From Rubrivivax sp. (GTDB taxonomy: Bacteria; Pseudomonadota; Gammaproteobacteria; Burkholderiales; Burkholderiaceae_C): DNA of 47,083 bases. A model generated the notes under the pieces. The model ran no database searches. It was not told the DNA's origin and saw only the letters and a list, made by a program, of their open reading frames with translations. The DNA lies in the NCBI GenBank assembly GCA_022842825.1, contig JALHOU010000012.1, forward strand, positions 1 through 47,083, given 5' to 3'. Positions 19,935 through 29,385 of this stretch are shown in pieces; position 1 is the first letter of the stretch, and every line of letters begins with the position of its first letter. A program made the position numbers and the translations under genes.

Positions 19935-20513
19935 TCAAGTCTTGGGCCGCTTGAGCGCGGCCAAGGCCGCAAACGGATGCGCCTGCGGTGGCTCCTGGGC
20001 TTGTGGGTCGGCCGATGTCCCCTGCCCGCGCTCCAGCGCCGCAGGCAGGTTTGGACAGGCTTCGTGCCGGGGCACGAGCGGCAGGGCCAGCAGCAACTCG
20101 TCCTCGACCAGCGCCGGCAGGTCGAAGCGCGGCGACAGCGCGAGCACGTCGTCCTCCAGCTCCTCGTCGAGGCGGGCGGCTTCATCTTCACCCTCGACGA
20201 ACCTGAATCGCCGCTCGATCTCGAGCGGCAGGGTCATGGGCTGCAGACAGCGCTGGCACTCGAGGATGGCCGTGGCCCGAATGGCAAGATCGACGATGCA
20301 TTGCGGCGCGCCGCCACTGACCGGAAGCAACGAGCCGGTGGCGCGCCAGTCGACGCCGTCGGGCCCGGCGCCATCGGCCGTGCGCAGCAGGCTCTCGGCC
20401 AGCCGGGGCACTTCCTGCAGCGACAGCCGCCCCTGCATGCGCCCGCCCTCGCGACAGAAGGCAGCGACGTCCAGGGTCGAGGGTACGGAGGTGGCACGGG
20501 AGGGACGCGGCAT
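19935..20513 (-). CDS. yceD: YceD/DUF177 family protein
   Basis: A 192-residue protein of the DUF177 family that accompanies rpmF in most bacteria. Plant and bacterial homologues are linked to 23S rRNA accumulation. It shows the Cys pair in LECQRCLQPM (about residue 85), a second Cys in PRHEACPNLP, and a C-terminal NPFAAL-like motif (HPFAALAALK). The acidic central stretch (EGEDEAARLDEELEDD) is typical. It is divergent from maf with only 38 bp between start codons, so two promoters must be packed there or overlap the genes. Confidence 0.9.
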   Translation of the reverse strand: MPRPSRATSVPSTLDVAAFCREGGRMQGRLSLQEVPRLAESLLRTADGAGPDGVDWRATGSLLPVSGGAPQCIVDLAIRATAILECQRCLQPMTLPLEIERRFRFVEGEDEAARLDEELEDDVLALSPRFDLPALVEDELLLALPLVPRHEACPNLPAALERGQGTSADPQAQEPPQAHPFAALAALKRPKT

Positions 20514-20551
20514 GGTCGGTCCAGTGTAGGGCGGCGATGAAACAATCGTGA

Positions 20552-21202
20552 ATGCCAGAGCCCATGCCCGACCCCATGCCCGAGCGCCAGCCCAACGACC
20601 CCCACGCCGCGGCCGCGCGGCCGCGGCTCATCCTGGCCTCCACCTCGCGTTACCGGCGCGAGTTGCTGCACCGCTTGCACCTACCCTTCGAGGTGCTGTC
20701 ACCGGGCGTGGACGAGACCGCGCTGGCCGCGGAAGCCCCCGCCGACCTGGCCCGCCGCCTCAGCCTGGCCAAGGCCGATGCCGTGGCACGGCGACATCCG
20801 GACGCCGTCGTCATCGGCTCGGACCAGGTCTGTGCGGTGGGGGGCGAGACGCTCGGCAAGCCCGGCACGCACGAGCGTGCGACGTTGCAGTTGCAGCGGC
20901 TGAGCGGGCAGCGCGCGGTCTTTCACACCTCGGTGTGCGTGGTGCGGCGGAGCACGGGCTACGAGAGCCACGCCGCGGCACCGGTCGTGGTGCGATTCCG
21001 GACGCTCAGTGCGGAAGAGATCGAACACTACCTGCGAACCGAGCAGCCCTACGACTGCGCCGGCAGCGCCAAGTGCGAAACCCTGGGCATCGCGCTGCTG
21101 GAGGCGATCGAGTCCGATGACCCGACGGCCCTGGTCGGCCTGCCGCTGATCCGCACGGCCCGCATGCTGCGCGAGGCGGGCATCGACCCGCTGCGGCCGT
21201 GA
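20552..21202 (+). CDS. Maf-family nucleotide pyrophosphatase (YceF type)
   Basis: House-cleaning nucleoside triphosphate pyrophosphatase; the YceF subgroup hydrolyses N7-methyl-GTP. Motifs are LILASTSRYRRELL at the start of the domain, the acidic SPGVDET, GSDQVCAVGG and the late CAGSAKCE with GLPL. There are three candidate starts in phase (20552, 20564 and 20576) because the first 36 bases form three near-copies of a 12-base unit encoding M-P-(E/D)-(P/R). The domain proper starts near residue 24, so any would serve. Its stop overlaps the next gene's start as GTGA. Confidence 0.92.
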   Translation: MPEPMPDPMPERQPNDPHAAAARPRLILASTSRYRRELLHRLHLPFEVLSPGVDETALAAEAPADLARRLSLAKADAVARRHPDAVVIGSDQVCAVGGETLGKPGTHERATLQLQRLSGQRAVFHTSVCVVRRSTGYESHAAAPVVVRFRTLSAEEIEHYLRTEQPYDCAGSAKCETLGIALLEAIESDDPTALVGLPLIRTARMLREAGIDPLRP

Positions 21203-22020
21203 GCGCCGCCGGCCTGGGCGCGCGCGGTGAAGCCGCAGCGTCATCCGGGGCACCGCGTGCGCCGGGCCGGCTCGTGCTCGTCCCGAACGCGCTGGACCTC
21301 GGCACCGCGCCGCAGGACCTCACCGCCGTGCTGCCGCACGCAGTGCTGCAGTGGGCTGCGCGGCTGCATCACTGGCTCGTCGAGGATGCCAAGAGCGCGC
21401 GCGCCTTCCTGAAGCGCGTCCACGCCATCGTGCCGCTGCACGCGCCGCTGCAATCGCTGTCCATCACCGAACTGCCGCGGTCCGCCAAGGGGCGCGACGC
21501 CAGGGTCGTGCCGAATGCCGAGTTCGCGCACCTGCTGGCGCCGACCCAGGGCGGGCACGATGTCGGGCTGCTGTCCGAGGCCGGCCTGCCCGCCGTGGCC
21601 GACCCCGGCGCCGCCGTCGTCGCCGCGGCCCATGCCCTGGGGTTGGCGGTGCTGCCGCTGCCAGGCCCGAGTTCGCTTGTGCTCGCGCTGGCGGCCAGCG
21701 GCCTGGAGGGCCAGAGCTTCGCCTTCGTCGGCTACCTGCCGCAGGAGGCCACGGCGCGCGTTCAGCGCATCCGGGAACTGGAAGAGCTTTCGCGGCGGCT
21801 GCGGCAGACCCAGATCTTCATCGAGACGCCCTACCGCAACGCGGCGCTGTTCAAGGCGCTGCTGGAGGGCGCGGCACCGGCGACACGCGTTTCGGTGAGC
21901 GTGGCGTTGACGCTGCCCGAGGGCTGGTGCAAGACGGCCACGGTGTCCGAGTGGCGCCGCCTGACGTCGAAGACCGTGCTGCCCGACCGCCTGCCCGCGG
22001 TCTTCCTGCTGCAGGCCTGA
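21199..22020 (+). CDS. RsmI-like SAM-dependent methyltransferase (tetrapyrrole methylase fold)
   Basis: 273 residues with the tetrapyrrole-methylase fold: an N-terminal LVLVPNALDLG segment, then GHDVGLLSEAGLPAVADPG, which forms the cofactor pocket in RsmI, followed by LPLPGPSSLVLALAASGLEGQSFAFVGYLP. The RsmI hallmark PGTPAISDPG is replaced by LPAVADPG. Together with the divergent N-terminus, this suggests the second RsmI-like paralogue seen in beta- and gammaproteobacteria, not RsmI itself, which 2'-O-methylates C1402 of 16S rRNA. Its substrate is unknown to me. The GTG start at 21199 overlaps the maf stop. Confidence 0.85.
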   Translation: MSAAGLGARGEAAASSGAPRAPGRLVLVPNALDLGTAPQDLTAVLPHAVLQWAARLHHWLVEDAKSARAFLKRVHAIVPLHAPLQSLSITELPRSAKGRDARVVPNAEFAHLLAPTQGGHDVGLLSEAGLPAVADPGAAVVAAAHALGLAVLPLPGPSSLVLALAASGLEGQSFAFVGYLPQEATARVQRIRELEELSRRLRQTQIFIETPYRNAALFKALLEGAAPATRVSVSVALTLPEGWCKTATVSEWRRLTSKTVLPDRLPAVFLLQA

Positions 22021-22027
22021 TGATCAC

Positions 22028-22047
22028 CCGGCCGGGCCGCCGGCCGG
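22028..22047. terminator. GC-rich hairpin between convergent genes
   Basis: An 8-bp perfect stem (CCGGCCGG at 22028-22035 and 22040-22047) with loop GCCG sits in the 38-bp gap between the convergent methyltransferase and rhlE stops. There is no T run on either side, so it is not a canonical intrinsic terminator, but its position and symmetry fit a bidirectional pause or termination site. Confidence 0.4.
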
Positions 22048-22058
22048 CCACCGCCGAA

Positions 22059-23552
<1,494 letters not shown>

Positions 23553-23799
23553 TGTGGTCTCAATCAATGGGTTTGCATCCTTGGCGTTCGGCGCGCCACC
23601 TTCGCTCGCTCCCCTCGCACGGGGCTGGGACTCGTCTGGTCGAGCGCAGGTGGTGGAATCGCCGTCCTTCCATTTCGGTGGGGCCAATCCTTCGTGGTTC
23701 TAGAATTATCCGCTTGTCTCGATCCCGATCGCTTCCTTGGTGCCCGTTCGCGCCGGGCGAGCGCCTCGCGCTCCGTCCGCTGTGAGTCACCCGAACAGA

Positions 23800-25740
23800 A
23801 TGCCTTTGCGAACCCCGCCCCCGGCTCACTGGCTCGCCCGCATGGTGTTTACCTTGCTGATGGCGTTGGTCGCCGGCAGCGCATGGGCCCAGTCGACGTC
23901 CGGCTCAGGCAGCGGAACATCCACCACAGGTCCGATCCGGCTGCAGCAGCCACCAGGTTCTTCCGAGCCGACCTCGAGGAGCGATGGCACCGAGCGATCG
24001 GACCGGTCTGACCGGCCCGACCGAACCGACCGCGGCGACAGAACGGATCGACCCGAGCGCGGCGAGCGCGACGACACGCCTCGAATCGGCGGCGAGGGAC
24101 CGTCGCGATACCTGCCCGGCGAGTTCGAGCAGTTCGTGCAGCGCATGGTCGCGCCGTTGCGGATCCGACGCTTCGGCGCCGAGCTGGTGACGGGAGAGTC
24201 CGATCCGGTGGCGGACACCAGCGCACCCGTGCCGCCCGACTACGTGGTTGGCGCGGGAGACGAGTTGCTCGTTTCGGTCTGGGGTTCGGTCGAGGGCGAC
24301 TTGCGGCTCACCGTTGACCGCGACGGTCGCGTGAGCATCCCGCGGGTCGGGACGGTGGCCGTGGGCGGTATGCGATACGCCGACGTACGCGACACGCTCG
24401 TGCGTCAGGTCGGACAGACGTTTCGCAATTTCCAGCTCACGGTCTCGCTAGGTCGTCTGCGCGGCATCCGCGTGTTCGTGACCGGTTTCGTCGTGAAGCC
24501 GGGCCTCTATACCGTCAGCGCCCTGGCGCCGCTCACGTCCGCGCTGATGCAGGCGGGCGGGCCCTCTTCGGCCGGAAGCTTCCGCAACATCGAGGTGCGG
24601 CAAGGCGGACGCACGGTGGCCACCTTCGACCTTTACGACTTGCTCTTGAAGGGCGATCGCAGCGCGGATCACCTGCTGCGCGCCGGCGACGTAGTGCACG
24701 TGACGGCCGTGGGCTCGCAAGTGGGTGTGATCGGCAGCGTCAACCGGCCCGGCATCTTCGAACTGAAGGCCGGGGAGACGGTCGCCGACGTGCTGCAGAT
24801 GGCTGGGGGCCTCACGGCTGTGGCCGACCGCACGCGGCTGGCGATCGAACGGCTCCAGGACCGTGCAACGGTTCGGCTCTCGGAGTTGGAAATGCCAGCG
24901 CAGACCTCGCGCACGCTCAGCGGCGGAGATGTCCTGCGTGCCTTCAGCGCCGTGGCCGTCACGCTGCCGACCGACCGCCGGGCCAAGCGCGTGCGTGTCG
25001 AGGGTGAGGTCGTGCGTGCCGGTGAGTACGTGCTTCCCGCGGGCAGTTCCACCGCCGACGCCTTGCGCATGGCTGGCGGTACCACGCCGCAGGCCTACAT
25101 CTTTGCCACCGAACTGACGCGCGAGAGCGTGCGCGACAGCCAGCGGGAGAACTACGAACGTGCCCTGCGCGACCTCGAGTCCGATCTGGCTCGGGCCACC
25201 GCGGCGCGGCGGGCAGCCAGCGTCGATGAGGCGGCCGAGCAGCAAGCACGCATCACTGCTACAAGCCGGTTGATTGAGCGCCTTCGCTCGCTTCAGCCCT
25301 CGGGACGCATCGTCCTCCAAGTCCCTACTGACGCCCAGAGTCTCCCGGAACTCGCACTGGAGGACGGGGACCGCATCTACATCCCCCCGTTGCCGACGAC
25401 GATCGGCGTGTTCGGCAGCGTCTTCAACGCCGGAAGCTATCTCTTCAACAACGGCCGGACGATTGACGACTACCTTCGGCTGGCAGGTGGCCCCACGCGA
25501 GGGGCGGACGAGCGGAGCATGTTCGTTGTGCGCGCCAACGGCAGCGTGGTCAGCCAGCTGCAATCGGCATCGTGGACCTCCCGGGGCGAGGCCGGTCGCA
25601 TGGCGGCGCTTCCGGGCGACACGATCTTCGTGCCCGAGGAGCTGAACAAGACGACGTTCCTGCAAGCCGCCAAGGATTGGACGTTGCTGCTTTACCAGTT
25701 GGGCATCGGCCTGGCTGGCATCAGCAGTGCGATCCGCTGA
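23800..25740 (+). CDS. Polysaccharide export outer-membrane protein (OPX, multiple SLBB domains)
   Basis: Wza-class exporter forming the outer-membrane and periplasmic channel. From the ATG at 23800 (646 residues) there is a signal peptide ending near GSAWA/Q (residues 30-31), with no lipobox. A linker rich in Asp-Arg pairs follows (about 66-92). The poly-export domain (about 146-225, DYVVGAGDELLVSVWG) comes next, then several SLBB folds (near 225, 310, 395 and 515). A long charged helical stretch at about 438-505, likely a coiled coil, separates the third and fourth SLBB. The end, YQLGIGLAGISSAI, is an amphipathic or hydrophobic helix. It is about 270 residues longer than Wza, and resembles the long OPX proteins of other proteobacteria. 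It is 24 bp upstream of the Wzz-like gene. Confidence 0.9.
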   Translation: MPLRTPPPAHWLARMVFTLLMALVAGSAWAQSTSGSGSGTSTTGPIRLQQPPGSSEPTSRSDGTERSDRSDRPDRTDRGDRTDRPERGERDDTPRIGGEGPSRYLPGEFEQFVQRMVAPLRIRRFGAELVTGESDPVADTSAPVPPDYVVGAGDELLVSVWGSVEGDLRLTVDRDGRVSIPRVGTVAVGGMRYADVRDTLVRQVGQTFRNFQLTVSLGRLRGIRVFVTGFVVKPGLYTVSALAPLTSALMQAGGPSSAGSFRNIEVRQGGRTVATFDLYDLLLKGDRSADHLLRAGDVVHVTAVGSQVGVIGSVNRPGIFELKAGETVADVLQMAGGLTAVADRTRLAIERLQDRATVRLSELEMPAQTSRTLSGGDVLRAFSAVAVTLPTDRRAKRVRVEGEVVRAGEYVLPAGSSTADALRMAGGTTPQAYIFATELTRESVRDSQRENYERALRDLESDLARATAARRAASVDEAAEQQARITATSRLIERLRSLQPSGRIVLQVPTDAQSLPELALEDGDRIYIPPLPTTIGVFGSVFNAGSYLFNNGRTIDDYLRLAGGPTRGADERSMFVVRANGSVVSQLQSASWTSRGEAGRMAALPGDTIFVPEELNKTTFLQAAKDWTLLLYQLGIGLAGISSAIR

Positions 25741-25764
25741 CCGAGCCAGCGCCTCCGCTCCGCC

Positions 25765-26892
25765 ATGGCAGCCGACCTCTCGGTTTCGATCAGCGTACCG
25801 GCCCGTCCGCCGGAGTTCGGGCTCGCCGACTTGGCCATTGTGGTACGTCGCCACCTGCTGCTGCTGGCCCTGGCGCCGATCTTCGTCGCGGCCGCAGCGT
25901 ATGCGCTGACCCTGCTCTTGCCGCCGGTCTATACGGCCCGAACATCCTTCCTGCCGCCGCAGCAGCAGGGTGCCAGTCTTGCCGGCGCGCTCGCCTCGCT
26001 CGGCTCGATTGCGGGCCTCGGCGCGGTAGGCAGCGTGCGAAGCTCCAGCGACCAATACGTGGCGCTGATGCAGAGCACGCTGGTGACCGACCGCCTGATC
26101 GACCGCTTCAAGCTGATGGAGGCTTATAAGGCCGAGTTCCGTATGGACGCTCGGCGTCTTCTGGCGGCCAACGCCAGGATCGTCCTCGGACGCAAGGACG
26201 GCCTCGTCACCATCGAGGTCGACGACAGCGACCGCCAGCGTGCCGCCGACCTGGCCAATGCGCATGTCGAGGAACTGCGCCTGCTGCTCTCACGCCTGGC
26301 AGTCACCGAGGCGCAGCAGCGGCGCATCTTCTTCGAGGCGCAGCTCGAGCAGGCCCAGGAGCGGCTGGTCCGTTCGCAGGTCGCGCTGCAAGCCAGCGGC
26401 TTCGGCCAGGGTGCCTTGCGCGCGGAGCCCCGCGCCGCGGCCGACGAGTACGGACGACTGAAGGCGGAGGTCACGGCGGCCGAGGTGCGCGTCCAGGCCA
26501 TGCGGTCATCGCTCACCGACGGCGCGCCCGAATTGCAGCAGGCGCAAGGCACCTTGGCTGCGCTGCGTGCGCAATTGGCCCGCACCGAGCGGGCCAGCGC
26601 GATAGCGGCGCCCGGGCGCGGCGGATCGGACTACATCTCCAAGTATCGTGAGTTCAAGTACCACGAGACGCTCTTCGAGCTATTCGCTCGTCAGTATGAG
26701 ATCGCGCGGGTCGACGAGAGCCGCGAAGGTGCTCCACTTCAATTGATTGACGTCGCATCGCCACCCGAAAAGCCGACCGGCCCCCGACGCGTGCGCCTGG
26801 CCGCGCTGGCAGGCGGCTTCGCACTGCTGTTGCTGTTCAGCTTCGTCGTCTTGCGCGAGCGACGCCGTTCGACGCAGCCGTCGGCGCACTAA
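25765..26892 (+). CDS. Wzz-type polysaccharide co-polymerase (chain-length determinant)
   Basis: Inner-membrane protein of 375 residues with the PCP layout: a transmembrane helix near 29-52, a large periplasmic region, and a second helix near 343-365 with a short basic cytoplasmic end. The Wzz domain is visible in the N-terminal third (YTARTSFLPP, then TDRLIDRFKLMEAY). The middle, about 150-300, is helical and coiled-coil-like with many Gln, Glu and Arg residues. The Pro-rich ASPPEKPTGPRR before the second helix is the family's C-terminal motif. There is no tyrosine-kinase (BY-kinase) domain, so it is a PCP-1-like or kinase-less PCP-2 type. It pairs with the OPX gene upstream. Confidence 0.9.
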   Translation: MAADLSVSISVPARPPEFGLADLAIVVRRHLLLLALAPIFVAAAAYALTLLLPPVYTARTSFLPPQQQGASLAGALASLGSIAGLGAVGSVRSSSDQYVALMQSTLVTDRLIDRFKLMEAYKAEFRMDARRLLAANARIVLGRKDGLVTIEVDDSDRQRAADLANAHVEELRLLLSRLAVTEAQQRRIFFEAQLEQAQERLVRSQVALQASGFGQGALRAEPRAAADEYGRLKAEVTAAEVRVQAMRSSLTDGAPELQQAQGTLAALRAQLARTERASAIAAPGRGGSDYISKYREFKYHETLFELFARQYEIARVDESREGAPLQLIDVASPPEKPTGPRRVRLAALAGGFALLLLFSFVVLRERRRSTQPSAH

Positions 26893-27008
26893 CCGGAGCG
26901 GCGCTTCGCGACTCTTGGCGACGTCGGCTCGCCCTGGGAAGGCGCGCCAGGACGATCAGCGAAACATCCACTGGCTTCACTCAACAAACCCCACTCTGCC
27001 GGCCCCTG

Positions 27009-27369
27009 GTCGACGTCATCGCCGGCGCACGCCCGAACTTTATGAGGATCGCGCCCATCCCGCGCGATCCAGGCGCGCCAGACCTAGGGCAGCCGGCTGC
27101 GCTACCGTCTCGTTCACACGGGCCAGCACTACGACGCCCGCATGTCGGGAGGTGTATTCAAGCATCTCAACATCGCCGAGCCCGACGTCAATCTGGGGGT
27201 TGGATCAGGCACCCAGGCCGAGCAGGCTGCATCCATCATGATCCGCTACGGGCAGCTCCTGATGAAAGCGCCGGCCTGCATCCTGGCGGGTGCTTCGTTG
27301 TGACCCTGCACCGCACCGCCAACGTGGACGATCCCGGCAGATTCGCAGGTCTGCTGGGCATCCTCGCCT
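27009..27369 (+). pseudogene. Broken UDP-N-acetylglucosamine 2-epimerase (WecB/WbpI-like) remnant
   Basis: Three pieces of a non-hydrolysing UDP-GlcNAc 2-epimerase lie in the right order but in different frames. Piece 1 (27009-27059, frame 3) reads VDVIAGARPNFMRIAPI, the family N-terminus. Piece 2 (about 27106-27300, frame 1) reads RLVHTGQHYDARMS and continues to NLGVGSGTQAEQAA, ending at a stop at 27301. Piece 3 (about 27291-27369, frame 3) reads VVTLHRTANVDDPGRFAG, normally about 100 residues further on. Roughly 100 middle codons and the C-terminal third (about 150 residues) are missing. So the gene has a frameshift, an internal deletion and a 3' truncation. It lies between the Wzz-like gene and pglF. 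The preceding 26893-27008 shows nothing I can name. Confidence 0.85.
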
Positions 27370-27390
27370 GCTCGCCTGACCGGCGAAACC

Positions 27391-29385
27391 TCAGATCGAC
27401 ACCCGGCGCAGGCGGTCCTCTGCCTCGGCGACGGCCTGGTCTTCCTCAGCGTCATCGTCCAGGGGCAGAGTCTGCCAAGAGGGTGTGAACCCCGAGACGA
27501 GTTGCCTGAGCAGCATCAGCACTGCCGTGGCATCGCCACGCGCGCTGGCGCCCTGGAACTCGCGTAGTCGTACTTCAAGCTCGGCCCATGGAAGATAGCT
27601 CTCGCGGGCCTTCATGATGCGGGGATGGTCGGTGGGCTGCGGGTTGTCGCCGATCAGGAGCTCTTCGTAGAGTTTCTCGCCGGCCCGCAATCCGGACACC
27701 ACGATCTCTATATCGCCGCCGGGGTGCTCGGGGTCGCGCACGGTCAATCCCGACAACTCGATCATCCGCCGCGCGAGATCCATGATGCGCACCGGCTGTC
27801 CCATGTCGAGCACGAAGACCTCGCCACCCCGTGCCATGGCGCCCGCCTGCACGACGAGTTGCGCTGCCTCCGGGATGGTCATGAAGAAGCGTGTCACCTC
27901 GGGGTGCGTCACCGTCACCGGGCCGCCATTGCGGATCTGCTGGCGGAACAGTGGCACCACCGAGCCCGATGAACCAAGCACGTTGCCGAAGCGCACGATG
28001 GAGAAGCGGGTGGCAGTGCGGCGCGCCGACGCCGGCACCACGGCGACACCGGCACCGGTTGGGCCGGCCAGTGCCTGCAGGATCAGCTCGGCCAGCCGCT
28101 TGCTGGCGCCCATCACGTTGGTGGGCCGCACCGCCTTGTCGGTGCTGATGAGCACGAATTCGCTCACCTCCGCGCGCAGGGCACAGCGCGCCGCGACCCA
28201 GGTGCCGATCACGTTGTTGCTGGCCCCTTCGACGACATTGCGCTCGACGAGCGGCACGTGCTTGTAGGCCGCGGCGTGATACACGATGTGCGGCCGCCAG
28301 GAGGTGAACGCCTCGCCGAGACGCGCCTCGTCGCGCACCGAGCACAGCAGCGGCACCAGCTCCACCGACGGCATCAGCCCCTGATGCATGCGCGACTCGA
28401 GCTCATGGTGGATCGAGTACAGAGCGAACTCGCTCTGTTCGATGAGGACCAGGCGCTTGGGCTGCAGGGCGCACAGTTGCCGCGTCAATTCACTGCCGAT
28501 GGATCCGCCAGCGCCAGTGACCAGGACCACCTTGCCAGTGGTGTGGCGCGCCATCAGATCGAGGCGCGGCTGCACCGGGTCGCGCCCGAGCAAGTCCTCG
28601 ATGTCGAGCTCACGGACGTCGCTGGCCCGCACCTTGCCCTGGGCGATGTCCATGAGGCCGGGCAAGGTCCGCACGTGCACGCCCGTCTCTCGCAGTTGCT
28701 CCAGGATCAAGTTGCGCCGCGCCCGGCTGAGGGAAGGAATGGCCAGCAGCACCGCGCTGACGCCCTTGCGCTCGACCACCAGCGGCACCTCGTCGAGTGC
28801 GTAGATGGGCGTGCCGTTGATCAACCGACCCTGCAGGTGCGGGTTGTCGTCGATGAAGCCCGCAACGTACATCTCGTGACTACTCTGCAAGCCTGCCAAC
28901 AGGCGCGTTCCTGCCGACCCGGCGCCATAGATCAGCACCTTCTGGTGTGCCTGCCGGGGCCCTCGCCCGCCGTTCGCGAACCAGGCTCGCACCACCGTAC
29001 GCCACCCGCCCACCAGCGTGAGCGCGAGCATCGGCTGCAGGAACCCCAGCGTGCGCGGCACGTCCGGGATCCGGAAGAACAGCAGCACGATTGAATAGAT
29101 CATGCCGTACAGCGTCACCGCCTTGCACAGCGCCACCAGGGCCGGCAGGCCGCTGTACCTGTAGATGGCACGGTAGAGGCCGAAGTAGCTGAAGATCGGC
29201 AGGGCAATAGCCGGTGCGAGGAGGTACGCCACCCACTGCAGGTCGTGCGGAACGTGCAATGCATCCAACCGCAACGTGAAGGCAAGCCAGGTGGCGAACC
29301 ACAACAGGAGTGTGTCCACCAGGGCCGCGATCGGCCTCTTGGCCGCCAGAGGCAACTCGACCGCCCGACGTATGCGCGTCATCAT
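27391..29385 (-). CDS. pglF: UDP-GlcNAc 4,6-dehydratase, membrane-anchored (PglF/WbpM type)
   Basis: 664 residues. Four hydrophobic segments occupy the first 130 residues. A first Rossmann-type region follows with GAGSAG (154-159), then the short-chain dehydratase domain with GAGGSIGSE (291-299). The catalytic Tyr is replaced by Met (M425, in VRPTNVMGASKR) with K429 after it, the S/T-M-K arrangement typical of WbpM and PglF. It converts UDP-GlcNAc to the 4-keto-6-deoxy sugar, the first step to bacillosamine, QuiNAc or FucNAc. The ATG at 29385 overlaps the aminotransferase stop. Frames extending further upstream to 29949 lie inside the aminotransferase gene and are discarded. The C-terminal 40 residues are acidic. 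Confidence 0.92.
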   Translation of the reverse strand: MMTRIRRAVELPLAAKRPIAALVDTLLLWFATWLAFTLRLDALHVPHDLQWVAYLLAPAIALPIFSYFGLYRAIYRYSGLPALVALCKAVTLYGMIYSIVLLFFRIPDVPRTLGFLQPMLALTLVGGWRTVVRAWFANGGRGPRQAHQKVLIYGAGSAGTRLLAGLQSSHEMYVAGFIDDNPHLQGRLINGTPIYALDEVPLVVERKGVSAVLLAIPSLSRARRNLILEQLRETGVHVRTLPGLMDIAQGKVRASDVRELDIEDLLGRDPVQPRLDLMARHTTGKVVLVTGAGGSIGSELTRQLCALQPKRLVLIEQSEFALYSIHHELESRMHQGLMPSVELVPLLCSVRDEARLGEAFTSWRPHIVYHAAAYKHVPLVERNVVEGASNNVIGTWVAARCALRAEVSEFVLISTDKAVRPTNVMGASKRLAELILQALAGPTGAGVAVVPASARRTATRFSIVRFGNVLGSSGSVVPLFRQQIRNGGPVTVTHPEVTRFFMTIPEAAQLVVQAGAMARGGEVFVLDMGQPVRIMDLARRMIELSGLTVRDPEHPGGDIEIVVSGLRAGEKLYEELLIGDNPQPTDHPRIMKARESYLPWAELEVRLREFQGASARGDATAVLMLLRQLVSGFTPSWQTLPLDDDAEEDQAVAEAEDRLRRVSI

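Noticed and set aside
23701-23706. TAGAAT as the -10 of the OPX gene promoter
   Set aside because: No acceptable -35 lies 16-18 bp upstream, so it was not listed as a promoter.
24448-26265. 605-codon minus-strand open frame opposite the OPX and Wzz-like genes
   Set aside because: Antisense shadow; both sense genes have clear domains, signal peptide or membrane helices.
27042-27488. 148-codon plus-strand frame treated as an intact gene
   Set aside because: Only its two ends match an epimerase; the middle is out of frame and its 3' part overlaps pglF. It is part of the pseudogene.
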